From the NCBI RefSeq assembly GCF_001404515.1, contig NZ_CXWE01000014.1, forward strand, positions 28,551 to 92,550: DNA of 64,000 nucleotides, written 5' to 3'. The notes beneath the pieces were generated by a model, which did no database searches, was not told the DNA's origin, and saw only the letters and a list, made by a program, of their open reading frames with translations. Below are positions 27,957-36,683 of this stretch, one piece after another. Origin of the DNA: Roseibium album. Its GTDB lineage: Bacteria; Pseudomonadota; Alphaproteobacteria; Rhizobiales; Stappiaceae. Position 1 is the first letter of the stretch. Every line of letters starts with the position of its first letter. A program made the translations under genes and the position numbers.

Positions 27957-27968
27957 ATGTATATACAT
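27957..27968. promoter_or_regulatory. Candidate GntR/HutC operator ATGTATATACAT
   Basis: A perfect 12-bp palindrome sharing the GTATATAC core with the sites at 20470-20485 and 28843-28856. It lies 56 bp upstream of the ABC ATPase start, where it would overlap the promoter of the importer operon. Confidence 0.65.
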
Positions 27969-28046
27969 GAAATCGAAATTGCGAATTCTTGTCAAGACAC
28001 GTGAGCCCTCTCCGGAGCGTATGCCGCCAGGCACCCTCCCGTTGGG

Positions 28047-28814
28047 TCAAATTGCGGCAAGAAATCCGCCGTCGATCCCCAGGCATTGCCCCGTGATGTA
28101 TCGCGAGGCATCGCTGGCCAGGAACACGACCGCACCCTTGAGGTCCTGCGCATCGCCAAACGTCCCGAGCGGGATTTTCGCGAGCATCGCGGCCTTCCAC
28201 GCATCATCCTGATAGAAGACATCCGTCAGCTCCGTTCGAAAGTAACCTGGTGCAATCGCATTGACGCGAACCTTGTGCGGTGCCCATTCCGCGGACAGGG
28301 CCCGGGTCATTCCAAGCAGCCCGGACTTAGATGACGTATAGGGCACTGCGGTTGGCACACCGACATAAGACGTCAGGGAACAGACGTTGATGATAGAACC
28401 GCCACCGCTCTCAAGCATGTGTCGAGCCGCTTCCTGGGCGCAGAAAAAAGCACCTTTCAGGTTGATCGAATTGATCCGGTCCCAAAGAGCCTCATCGACG
28501 TCGAGAGACGGACAGACCTCCTCGTAGCCGGCATTGTTGATGAGAATGTCCAGGCGACCCACATCTCTTGAAAATCCGGCCACTGCGGATTTCATAGCTG
28601 GGACATCCTGAACGTCCAGCTGCATATTAAGCGCTGTTCCCCCGGCTTTCTCCACGAGCGATTGCGTCTCCTCAAGGGAGCCCAGGATCCTCGATGTGAT
28701 CGCAACGGTGGCTCCGGCCTCCGCCAAGCCCACAGCCATCGCCTGTCCGAGGCCCCGGCTTGCGCCCGTCACCAGTGCGCGTTTGCCCGTCAGATCAAAA
28801 TTAGCCGGTGCCAT
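28047..28814 (-). CDS. Short-chain dehydrogenase/reductase (HpsO-like candidate)
   Basis: A 255-residue classical SDR. The cofactor motif TGASRGLG lies at residues 17-24, NNAG near 93-96 and the catalytic pair in YTSSK at Tyr159 and Lys163. It should oxidise a secondary alcohol or reduce a ketone with NAD(P). Its promoter holds a GTATATAC palindrome 29 bp before the ATG, shared with the divergent aminotransferase. HpsO, which interconverts DHPS and its ketone, is an SDR, and the cluster also holds HpsN- and HpsP-family genes. Gluconate-5-dehydrogenase-like activity is the main alternative. Confidence 0.82.
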   Translation of the reverse strand: MAPANFDLTGKRALVTGASRGLGQAMAVGLAEAGATVAITSRILGSLEETQSLVEKAGGTALNMQLDVQDVPAMKSAVAGFSRDVGRLDILINNAGYEEVCPSLDVDEALWDRINSINLKGAFFCAQEAARHMLESGGGSIINVCSLTSYVGVPTAVPYTSSKSGLLGMTRALSAEWAPHKVRVNAIAPGYFRTELTDVFYQDDAWKAAMLAKIPLGTFGDAQDLKGAVVFLASDASRYITGQCLGIDGGFLAAI

Positions 28815-28842
28815 GGTCTTGCTTCCTTCTGGTTCATGCTAT

Positions 28843-28856
28843 TATGTATATACATA
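28843..28856. promoter_or_regulatory. Candidate GntR/HutC operator TATGTATATACATA
   Basis: A perfect 14-bp palindrome in the 91-bp divergent promoter between the SDR and HisC-like genes. It contains the same 12-bp ATGTATATACAT as the importer promoter, so one repressor could control both genes from here. Confidence 0.7.
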
Positions 28857-28905
28857 GACGCTTTCAAATCAACTGATCCCCGTCTGAAACGAGCACGAGC
28901 CCGCG

Positions 28906-30063
28906 ATGACCGATCTGGACAAGATAATCAGGCCAAGCCTGAAACAGCTTCAACCCTACAATTCGGGTCTGTCCATGGCGGCGGTCCAGAAGCTTTGCGG
29001 ACTTGCGGAAGTAAACCGCCTGGCGTCGAACGAGAACCCTTTCGGACCTGCACCAGACGTGCTGGAATATATCCGCAAGCAGCAGGATCATTTGCACATT
29101 TATCCGTCAAGCGAGGCATCCGACCTGCGGACCGGGCTTGCAGCGTATCTCGATACAGATCCGGACCTGCTCGTTTTCGGCAACGGTTCTGAAGAACTGT
29201 TGTCGATCATTTTTCGCAGCGTGATCGAACCTGGCGACAGAGTGATTACGCTTTACCCCTCCTTCCCGCTCCACGAAGATTATGCAGTTCTCATGGGTGC
29301 TGGCATCGAACGAGTGGGCCTTCGCGACGACCTGACCATCGATGTGGACAAATTGGTCGCGGCCGCCAGCAAACCCACAAAGCTCCTGATCTTTTCACAT
29401 CCCGTCAATCCGGTGGGGTGCTGGATGTCGCGCGACGACCTTATGAAGGTGCTGGATACCCGGCATCCAGATACGTTGCTTGTGCTCGACGAGGCCTATT
29501 TCGAATTTGCCCTGAACGGGAACTACTGCAGCGGACTTGACCTTCTGGCTTCGGGCAAGGGACACTGGATCGTTCTGAGAACATTTTCCAAGGCCTGGGG
29601 CCTTGCCGGCCTCAGAATAGGTTATGGCGTGTGCAGTTCCCCCGACTTGGCAGCGGCCCTTGACCTGACCAAGACACCCTTCAACACAAACACGCTCGCC
29701 CAGACCGCTGCCTTGCTCGCATTGGGCAACGAAGCCCACACGAAGAAAAGCGTCGCTGCGATTGCCAAAGAGCGCGACAAGATGCGTACGGCGTTGATGG
29801 AACGCGACCTTCGCGTCGCACCGACGCAAGCTAACTATGTTTTCTTTGAAACAGACCTGCCCTCCGTCGAGGTCGCGGACGCCCTCATGCGCCTGGGCAC
29901 ATTGGTCAAGCCCTGGAAACAGGAGGGTTTCGACAGGTTCATCAGAGTGACCGTGGGACGACAAGAAGAAAACCGGCTATTTCTTGACCATCTGGACAGC
30001 ATCAGGGTTCAGAATACACACAATGGGCGAAGACTAAAAAACACTGAAAACGCAAGCAAGTAG
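28906..30063 (+). CDS. HisC-like class I/II aminotransferase
   Basis: A 385-residue PLP enzyme of the histidinol-phosphate aminotransferase family. The N-terminal LASNENPFGPAP lies near residues 39-50, the PLP Asp in LLVLDEAYFEF near 195 and the Schiff-base Lys in TFSKAWGLAG at 229. It is divergent from the SDR gene with a shared GTATATAC operator, so it belongs to the GntR regulon rather than to histidine synthesis. HisC enzymes act on amino groups next to a CH2-O group. 2-Amino-3-hydroxypropanesulfonate (cysteinolate) would be a fitting substrate and would yield the ketone that HpsO/HpsP-type enzymes handle. This is inference. Confidence 0.85.
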   Translation: MTDLDKIIRPSLKQLQPYNSGLSMAAVQKLCGLAEVNRLASNENPFGPAPDVLEYIRKQQDHLHIYPSSEASDLRTGLAAYLDTDPDLLVFGNGSEELLSIIFRSVIEPGDRVITLYPSFPLHEDYAVLMGAGIERVGLRDDLTIDVDKLVAAASKPTKLLIFSHPVNPVGCWMSRDDLMKVLDTRHPDTLLVLDEAYFEFALNGNYCSGLDLLASGKGHWIVLRTFSKAWGLAGLRIGYGVCSSPDLAAALDLTKTPFNTNTLAQTAALLALGNEAHTKKSVAAIAKERDKMRTALMERDLRVAPTQANYVFFETDLPSVEVADALMRLGTLVKPWKQEGFDRFIRVTVGRQEENRLFLDHLDSIRVQNTHNGRRLKNTENASK

Positions 30064-30128
30064 ATGGAAGTGCGAAAGACCAGGACTGATCTCATTCCAA
30101 CTCCACATGTTGCGCCAGAAGCCTAACC

Positions 30129-30329
30129 ATGAACGGCAGAACTCAATCCGTGGTTCTGGATACAAAATTGAACAAAATGGCTTTCCACGACAAGGAGCAA
30201 AAGGACTGGATAGGGTTTGATGCAGCAACGTCATTGCTTCGATCAGAGTTCGGCCTTGGAAAATATGCGCCAGGCGTCAGTGACAAGGTCGATATTTCAA
30301 TTTCAATTGAAGCTATGAAAGCGGAATAA
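30129..30329 (+). pseudogene. YceI-family protein, C-terminal fragment
   Basis: Sixty-six residues match the end of the YceI lipocalin-like fold: TKLNKMAFHDKEQ, WIGFDAATSLLRSEFGLGKY and VSDKVDISISIEA are family-typical strands. The signal peptide and first two thirds of the protein are missing. YceI proteins bind isoprenoid chains in the periplasm; this piece is unlikely to work. It lies at the edge of IS5-family debris, which probably caused the loss. Confidence 0.6.
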
Positions 30330-30640
30330 CCAACCGGCAATATTGTCTGCTCTCCCACAACATGATGAGAAAGCGGCGATTAATCCGCTTTGTTGAAGCG
30401 TCTAAATCTCGATTGGGCGGACAGAATTGCTTTGAGATGTCCTCCCGCAAATTTCGAGGATACGTCTGCCTTGCGCCCCCATACCGGTCGTTCGCCGCAT
30501 TGAAGCCTGAGCCTGATATCAGGCATTCATTTTCGACGCAGCAATGTTACGTACGGGATGGGCGGCTTGCAGACGTTTGTTGCAGTGTGAACGAATGACC
30601 TCTCAGTGGATAATGCAAACAGTGTACACCACTTGCTACA
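30330..30640. other. Gene-poor stretch between YceI and IS5 fragments
   Basis: I see no credible gene or RNA here. The segment from about 30590 onward is probably already part of the IS5-family element, because the transposase homology begins right after it. Confidence 0.4.
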
Positions 30641-31170
30641 ATGGGTTCGTTCTGTGGCGATGCGCGCGTTAAGATGGTCGACGGGACAATTGTCCGAGCA
30701 CACCAGCACGCCACATGCATTGGGCATGATACATACGAAGGACTTGGCCCGGTCCGCGGCGGGTCGACGACCAAGATCAACGCGGTGGTCGATACGAATG
30801 GCTTTCCGATCAAATTGGCCCTGGCGCCCGATCATCAACCTGACAGCCTGAAGGCCCCCGACCTGCTCAGCGAAGGACCTGAGAGCGGGTTGCTTTTGGC
30901 CGAAAAGTCTTACGACCCGGACTTCATCGGGTCTCTTGTCACTGCCAATGGCGGTTGAGCAAACATTCCTCCTCGACGTAATCGGCGAGCCCCGACCTGA
31001 GTCAGCCCGTTCCTTTCTCGAGATCGGAACATTATCGCACGGTTCTTCAACCGGATCAGGCATTGCCACTGCAACGCCACACGTTATGAGCAGCGCGCGA
31101 TAAACCTCCCCGTATTCGTCAAGATCGCGGCAACCCGAATCTGGTTGCACTCTTATAAGTCCACGGCTTA
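30641..31170 (+). pseudogene. IS5-family (IS427-type) transposase remnant
   Basis: The first part reads KMVDGTIVRAHQHA, RGGSTTKINAVVDTNGFPI and LLLAEKSYDPDF, which is the catalytic core of IS5/IS427 OrfB. A frameshift near 30957 and a stop separate it from a second part in another frame (ARFFNRIRHCHCNATRYEQR, then FVKIAATRIWLHSYK and a TAG), the normal C-terminus. The element is dead. Confidence 0.75.
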
Positions 31171-31526
31171 GCGCCCTCGAAAACTTGGGCCATCCTCGAC
31201 GCGCGCAACAAGAGAATGCTGTTCCAGGTTAACTCTTTAGATATTACGTTTCACTTGATGCTGCTTAGCTTTCACCTGCTTTGAATTTGATCGCAATATA
31301 CACATTTCCCGAACAATTTTTACTTGAAACAATGCCCTTGTCTGGACGACACGTTCTGGAGGCATTGTTTGTTGCCGGCTTGTCAGCACTAGAACTTTCC
31401 AGGGTGAAAGTAGCGTTTGGCTCTCGTTTCTTATGAGCCAAATCAAGGCACAGGATTTACGCCTGCCTCAATAATTGCTCCAATAGAGAGTAAATCCGGC
31501 AAAAACACCATTGGGGAGAAGTCGAG
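31171..31526. other. Promoter region of the arginine deiminase operon
   Basis: This 356-nt stretch is AT-rich compared with its surroundings and carries no gene I can support. It holds the FNR-like site at 31433-31446 and a weaker TTGAT half-site at 31287-31291. GGGGAG lies shortly before the ATG of the first transporter. Confidence 0.5.
31433..31446. promoter_or_regulatory. Candidate FNR/Anr-type box ATGAGCCAAATCAA
   Basis: It matches TTGA-N6-TCAA at seven of eight positions and lies 81 bp before the first gene of the arc operon. Arginine deiminase operons are commonly activated by FNR/Anr-family regulators in low oxygen, which makes the site plausible; the single mismatch keeps confidence moderate. 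Confidence 0.4.
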
Positions 31527-32954
31527 ATGTCAGAGGAAACGTCGACTGCGGAGGAAAAGAAGTTTCAATTTCCAACCGCGTTCACAATTCTGTTCGGACT
31601 GATCATTCTCGTTGCCGCGGCAACCTGGGTCGTTCCCGCAGGTGAGTATAACCGGGAGATGAATGAATCTCTCGGGCGGGAAGTTCCGATCCCTGGAACC
31701 TATCACAGGGTTGAAGGTGACCAGCAAGGAATTGCCGATGTTTTCCTGGCTCCGATCCGCGGTCTTTATGACCCGGATACGAACGAAGCCAATGCGATTG
31801 ACGTTGCCGTTTTTGTTCTTGTGATCGGCGGCTTCTTGATGGTGGTGACCCGAACCGGCGCGATCGATGCCGGGATCGGCAAGGTCATGACAGCGCTTCG
31901 GGGACAGGAAAAGTGGATGATCCCGATCCTGATGGCATTCTTTGCCGCTGGAGGGACCATTTATGGCATGGCTGAGGAGTCATTGGCGTTTTACGCACTC
32001 ATTATCCCGGTGATGCTGCGAGCAGGATACGATTCCTTGACGGGTGTTGCTGTCATCATGCTGGGCGCAGGCATGGGAACGCTGGGCTCGACGATCAATC
32101 CGTTCGCAACCGTGATTGCTGCGAACGCCGCAGGCATCCCGTTTACCGAAGGCATTATTGCCCGTTTCATCATCTTAATTCTTGGATGGCTCGTGTGTGT
32201 TGCCTGGGTCATGCGCTATGCAGAAGGTGTCAAAGCTGATCCAATCCGCTCGCTTGTCTATGACATGAAGGCGGATAATGAAGCCCATTTCCTGAAGGGT
32301 GGAACGGGCGGGGATACCAGCGAATTCACAACCACGCACAAGATCGTTCTTGTCGTCTTTGTCGCCAGCTTTGCACTCCTGATTTACGGGGTTTCGGTCC
32401 TGGATTGGTGGATGGGCGAAATGTCTGCGATGTTCCTCGCTGCTTCCATTTTGGTCGGTGTAATTGCGCGAATGGGCGAGCATGAGTTTGTCGATACGTT
32501 TATCGATGGAGCCAAGGATCTCCTGGGTGTGGCTCTGATAATAGGCGTTGCGCGCGGGATCGTCGTGGTTATGGATGCAGGCAAGATCACGGACACCATC
32601 CTGTATTGGTCTGAACAGGCCGTCAGCGGACTTGGAACCATTGCTTTCATCAATGTGATGTTCTGGCTCGAAGTCGCACTCTCTTTCTTTGTACCTTCGT
32701 CTTCCGGTCTTGCAGTATTGACGATGCCAATCATGGCTCCGCTAGCGGACTTTTCAAATGTTTCCCGAGATGCGGTGGTCACGGCCTATCAATCCGCGAA
32801 TGGTCTTGTGAACCTGGTCAACCCGACATTTGCGGTGGTCATGGGTGGTCTGGCGATTGGGCGTGTGAGCTATGACAAGTGGCTGCGATTCACCTGGCCG
32901 CTTTTGCTGATTTTGACCGTCCTCATCATGATTGTCCTGAGCGTTAGCGTGTAA
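31527..32954 (+). CDS. YfcC-family transporter (putative basic amino acid / arginine-ornithine antiporter)
   Basis: A 475-residue inner-membrane protein with about 12 helices of the YfcC/ArcD-like family. Typical segments are an N-terminal FPTAFTILFGLIILVAAATW helix, WVVPAGEYNRE, the glycine-rich GAGMGTLGSTINPFAT and a C-terminal SSSGLAVLTMPIMAPLADF. It is the first gene before the arcABC set, where an arginine/ornithine exchanger is normally found, so exchange of arginine for ornithine is the best guess. A second, unrelated permease follows, and I cannot tell which of the two carries arginine. Confidence 0.85.
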   Translation: MSEETSTAEEKKFQFPTAFTILFGLIILVAAATWVVPAGEYNREMNESLGREVPIPGTYHRVEGDQQGIADVFLAPIRGLYDPDTNEANAIDVAVFVLVIGGFLMVVTRTGAIDAGIGKVMTALRGQEKWMIPILMAFFAAGGTIYGMAEESLAFYALIIPVMLRAGYDSLTGVAVIMLGAGMGTLGSTINPFATVIAANAAGIPFTEGIIARFIILILGWLVCVAWVMRYAEGVKADPIRSLVYDMKADNEAHFLKGGTGGDTSEFTTTHKIVLVVFVASFALLIYGVSVLDWWMGEMSAMFLAASILVGVIARMGEHEFVDTFIDGAKDLLGVALIIGVARGIVVVMDAGKITDTILYWSEQAVSGLGTIAFINVMFWLEVALSFFVPSSSGLAVLTMPIMAPLADFSNVSRDAVVTAYQSANGLVNLVNPTFAVVMGGLAIGRVSYDKWLRFTWPLLLILTVLIMIVLSVSV

Positions 32955-32999
32955 CGCTCCAGACAACCCATGGGTGCTCTAACGTTCAATGAGGCTGGA

Positions 33000-34367
33000 A
33001 TGGACCAAAAGGTCAACACAAGCTCCGGGACACTGCCAAACAAAGCGAAGTCAGGTCTCGGTTTGATCGCCTGCATTGCGTTGGTGGTGGGCAACATGAT
33101 CGGCTCCGGTATCTTTCTGTTGCCAGCTACGCTTGCGCAGTTCGGAGCGATATCGATGGGGGGCTGGGCGCTTACATCGCTCGGAGCGATTGTGCTTGCC
33201 CTCATCTTTGGACGTCTTGCACGGCTTTCCTCGAAACCCGGTGGCCCCTACGCCTACTCGCGGGAAGGTTACGGTGATTTTGCAGGCTTCCTGATTGCCT
33301 GGGGGTACTGGATTGCCCTTTGGTCGGGCAATGCGGCCGTTGCCGTGGCCTTTACGGGATACCTCGGGTTCCTGTTTCCGGCGATTGCCCAAAACAGCCT
33401 TTATGGCCTCGGGGCCGCGCTGATTGCGATCTGGTTCCTCACCATGATCAACATCCGCGGTATCAAGGAGGCCGGACTTGTCCAGATCATCACAACGGTA
33501 CTGAAAGTTTTGCCCCTTGCCGCAATCGGACTGCTGGGCTGGTTCTGGCTTCAACCGGACAATTTCACACCTGCCAATCTTTCCGGCCAATCAAATTTGT
33601 CGGCGATTTCTGCAACCGCTGCGCTGACACTTTGGGCGTATCTTGGACTGGAATCCGCCACCGTTCCGGCTGGCAATGTCTATCGTCCCGAAGTCACGAT
33701 CCCGCGTGCGACTATCTTGGGCGTCTTGTTGGCTGCCGCCATCTACATGTCGGTCACTGCGGTGGCCATCGGGGTCCTGTCAGCAGATCGCCTTGCCCGG
33801 TCAGAAGCACCTCTTGCGGATGTCGCGGTTGTCATGTGGGGCGGCCTCGGCGGCATTCTGGTCGCCGCCGGCGCTGTTGTCTCCACGTTCGGAACGTTGA
33901 ATGGTTTCACACTCTTGTCCGGTCAGGTTCCCTATGGTGCCGCATTGGACAGGGTATTCCCGGATATCTTTGCGCGGGTCACGGAGGCCGGCACACCTGC
34001 AAATGCTTTGATCATCTCGAATGTACTGGCCAGCTTGTTGGTGGTTATGAACTTTTCACGCGGTCTGGTGGAGGCGTTCACCTTCATCATCCTCCTTGCG
34101 ACCATGGCCAGCCTCGTGCCTTACGCGTTTTGCGCCTTTTCCGAGATCGTGATCCGCCTCCGCCGGGGAGAGACGCTGCGCGACCGGTCATTGATTGGCA
34201 TCACAGGACTTGGAATGCTCGGGTTTATCTACTCTTTGTGGGCCATCTATGGGTCTGGGGAAGATGTTGTTTTTTACGGTTTTCTGCTGCTGCTCGCGGG
34301 CATTCCCGTTTACGTGCTCATCCGCGTCCGGCAGGCAAATTCCACATCAACCGAAACACTCTATTAA
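33000..34367 (+). CDS. APC-family amino acid permease/antiporter (AdiC/PotE-like)
   Basis: A 455-residue, 12-helix amino acid-polyamine-organocation transporter. The helix 1 motif GNMIGSGIFLLP and the helix 6 region LTLWAYLGLESAT are typical of arginine/agmatine- and ornithine-type exchangers. The ATG at 33000 is chosen because AGG lies seven bases upstream; the ATG 30 bases earlier has no ribosome site. The gene sits between the YfcC-like transporter and arcA, so it likely provides arginine uptake or ornithine/citrulline export for the deiminase pathway. Confidence 0.88.
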   Translation: MDQKVNTSSGTLPNKAKSGLGLIACIALVVGNMIGSGIFLLPATLAQFGAISMGGWALTSLGAIVLALIFGRLARLSSKPGGPYAYSREGYGDFAGFLIAWGYWIALWSGNAAVAVAFTGYLGFLFPAIAQNSLYGLGAALIAIWFLTMINIRGIKEAGLVQIITTVLKVLPLAAIGLLGWFWLQPDNFTPANLSGQSNLSAISATAALTLWAYLGLESATVPAGNVYRPEVTIPRATILGVLLAAAIYMSVTAVAIGVLSADRLARSEAPLADVAVVMWGGLGGILVAAGAVVSTFGTLNGFTLLSGQVPYGAALDRVFPDIFARVTEAGTPANALIISNVLASLLVVMNFSRGLVEAFTFIILLATMASLVPYAFCAFSEIVIRLRRGETLRDRSLIGITGLGMLGFIYSLWAIYGSGEDVVFYGFLLLLAGIPVYVLIRVRQANSTSTETLY

Positions 34368-34381
34368 ACTGGGAGGCCATC

Positions 34382-35614
34382 ATGGCGACACTAGGTGTTC
34401 ATTCGGAAATCGGAAAACTTCGAAAAGTTATGGTTGCGCGGCCTTCCGTCGCCCATGAACGGCTGACCCCCGGCAATTGTCATGATCTGCTCTTTGATGA
34501 TGTCTTGTGGGTACATCAAGCCCGGGTAGATCACGATGACTTCCGGCTCAAGATGAAAGCTCATGACGTCGAGGTGTACGATCTTCAGGATCTTTTGGCA
34601 GAAATGCTGGATCAAGCTGTCGACGGGCGGAAATTTGTTCTCGACCGCCGGATCACGCCGAATATGCTTGGCCCTGGACTTGCGCATATTTTGCGACCCT
34701 GGCTTGATGAATTGGAAGGCGCCAAACTGGCGCGCCTGCTAATGGGCGGCATTACCATTCACGACATTCCCGAAGAGCTGGTGACACCTCTTATGAGAGA
34801 GGCAATCAGCCCGACGGACTTCCTTTTGAATCCCATCCCCAACTCACTTTTCCAGCGCGACCCGTCCTGCTGGATTTATGGCGGGGTTACAGTCAATCCG
34901 ATGTATTGGCCAGCGCGCAAACCGGAAACGCTCTACCAGCGCGCCGTCTATAAATTCAATCCGATGTTTACGAAAGAAGACTTTGACATCTGGTGGGGTG
35001 ACAGCGACGAAGACTTTGGCCATGCCAGCATGGAAGGGGGCGATGTCATGCCAATCGGCAAGGGTGTTGTCCTGATCGGTATGGGCGAGCGGACAACCCA
35101 GCAGGCGGTTCAGCAAGTAGCCCGAAAGCTGTTTGAAAAAAATGCCGCTGAAAGGGTGATCGCCTGTGCCATGCCCAAAAGCCGGGCAGCAATGCACCTA
35201 GACACAGTATTCTCCTGCCTCGACCATGACAAAATCACGGCATTCCAGGAAGTCGTTGATGAAATCACCTGCTACAGCCTGCGGCCGGGCGAAGAAGATC
35301 AGATTGTCGATGTCAGAAAAGAAGAACGGCATTTGTTTGATGTCTACAAGGAGGCGCTTGGTCTCGATGATCTGATGGTGATCGGGACCGGCGGCAACGA
35401 ATTTGCCGCAGAGCGTGAGCAGTGGGACGATGGCAACAACGTTGTCGCGCTCTCTCCAGGTGTCGTCGTCGGATATGACCGTAACACCTACACAAACACC
35501 CTTTTGCGCAAAGCAGGCATCGAAGTCATCACCATTCGTGGAGCCGAGCTTGGCAGAGGCCGCGGTGGGGGTCACTGCATGACCTGCCCAATTGTGCGCG
35601 ATCCGGCTTACTGA
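34382..35614 (+). CDS. arcA: Arginine deiminase
   Basis: This 410-residue cytosolic enzyme hydrolyses L-arginine to citrulline and ammonium, the first step of the ADI pathway. Guanidino-modifying landmarks are present: PNSLFQRDPS with its catalytic Asp, FGHASMEGGDVM, MHLDTVFSC with the catalytic His and the nucleophilic Cys in GGGHCMTCP, about residue 399. Length is normal. GGGAGG lies seven bases before the ATG. A much longer open frame runs upstream in the same phase through the permease gene, but it has no coding merit. arcB and arcC follow in the same direction. Confidence 0.96.
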   Translation: MATLGVHSEIGKLRKVMVARPSVAHERLTPGNCHDLLFDDVLWVHQARVDHDDFRLKMKAHDVEVYDLQDLLAEMLDQAVDGRKFVLDRRITPNMLGPGLAHILRPWLDELEGAKLARLLMGGITIHDIPEELVTPLMREAISPTDFLLNPIPNSLFQRDPSCWIYGGVTVNPMYWPARKPETLYQRAVYKFNPMFTKEDFDIWWGDSDEDFGHASMEGGDVMPIGKGVVLIGMGERTTQQAVQQVARKLFEKNAAERVIACAMPKSRAAMHLDTVFSCLDHDKITAFQEVVDEITCYSLRPGEEDQIVDVRKEERHLFDVYKEALGLDDLMVIGTGGNEFAAEREQWDDGNNVVALSPGVVVGYDRNTYTNTLLRKAGIEVITIRGAELGRGRGGGHCMTCPIVRDPAY

Positions 35615-35677
35615 GCCTGACATGCCTCGCGGTGGGACCTGCGGGGCCTATTCAACCAGAAAATCGGGAGACGGGAA

Positions 35678-36679
35678 ATGGCCTTTAATCTTCGTGGACG
35701 CAGCTATCTGAAAATCGCTGACTTCAGCCAGCGGGAAATGCTTTACCTGTTGGACCTTGCGCGTGATCTGAAACGGGCGAAATACTCCCGGTCGGAAACA
35801 AAGGCGCTTCGGGACAAAAACATCTGTCTGATCTTTGAAAAGACCTCGACCCGTACGCGCTGCGCTTTTGAAGTCGCAGCTCATGATCAGGGGGCGCATA
35901 TTACCTACCTTGATCCATCGGGCTCGCAGATCGGTCACAAGGAATCCATGAAGGATACGGCCCGTGTGCTCGGTCGAATGTTCGATGCCATTGAGTTTCG
36001 CGGTTCGGGTCAGGACATGGTCGAACAGCTGTCGGAATACGCCGGTGTGCCGGTTTACAATGGCCTGACTGACGATTGGCATCCAACGCAGATGCTCGCC
36101 GACATGTTGACGATGGTTGAAAACTCCGACAAACCGCGCAGCCAGATTGCTTACGCATTTTGTGGTGATGCCCGCAACAACATGGGCAACTCGCTTTTGA
36201 TGCTCGGCGCAATGATGGGCATGGATGTGCGTATGGTCGCACCCAATGAGAACCAGAACCACGATGATGTTGTCGAAATGGCAAAGGCCCGGGCGGCAGA
36301 AACCGGCGCACGCATCACCATCACTGATAATGTCGAAGAGGGCGTGAAGGATGTCGATTTCGTACACACTGATGTCTGGGTGTCGATGGGCGAACCTGCG
36401 GATGTCTGGGAAAGCCGGATCAGGCTTTTGACGCCCTATCAAGTCAATATGGATCTGATGAAAAAGACCGGCAATCCAAATGTGAAATTCATGCATTGCC
36501 TCCCGGCCTTCCACAATACGGAAACCAAGGTCGGCAAGGACATTCACGAAAAGTTCGGCATTACGGAAATGGAGGTCACCGAAGATGTCTTCGAAAGCCC
36601 GATGAATATTGCCTTCGAGCAGGCGGAAAACCGCATGCACACCATCAAGGCGATCCTCGTTGCGACCTTGGGAGCCTAG
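35678..36679 (+). CDS. arcB: Ornithine carbamoyltransferase, catabolic
   Basis: A 333-residue enzyme that phosphorolyses citrulline to ornithine and carbamoyl phosphate. The carbamoyl-phosphate motif STRTR lies at residues 57-61, the ornithine motif HCLPAFHN near 272 and DVFES near the C-terminus. A GGGAG precedes the ATG by 7 nt. Position between arcA and arcC marks it as the catabolic rather than the biosynthetic (ArgF) form; the two share the fold and motifs. Confidence 0.95.
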   Translation: MAFNLRGRSYLKIADFSQREMLYLLDLARDLKRAKYSRSETKALRDKNICLIFEKTSTRTRCAFEVAAHDQGAHITYLDPSGSQIGHKESMKDTARVLGRMFDAIEFRGSGQDMVEQLSEYAGVPVYNGLTDDWHPTQMLADMLTMVENSDKPRSQIAYAFCGDARNNMGNSLLMLGAMMGMDVRMVAPNENQNHDDVVEMAKARAAETGARITITDNVEEGVKDVDFVHTDVWVSMGEPADVWESRIRLLTPYQVNMDLMKKTGNPNVKFMHCLPAFHNTETKVGKDIHEKFGITEMEVTEDVFESPMNIAFEQAENRMHTIKAILVATLGA

Positions 36680-36683
36680 AGTC

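Noticed and set aside
22479..30063. Histidine biosynthesis genes hisD and hisC
   Set aside because: They are paired with an importer, ADH, SDR and a HutC-type regulator, with no other his genes and with changed HisD metal ligands.
33320..34381. Long open frame in phase with arcA running through the APC permease gene
   Set aside because: It reads out of frame across a clear permease and has no family similarity before the arcA ATG.
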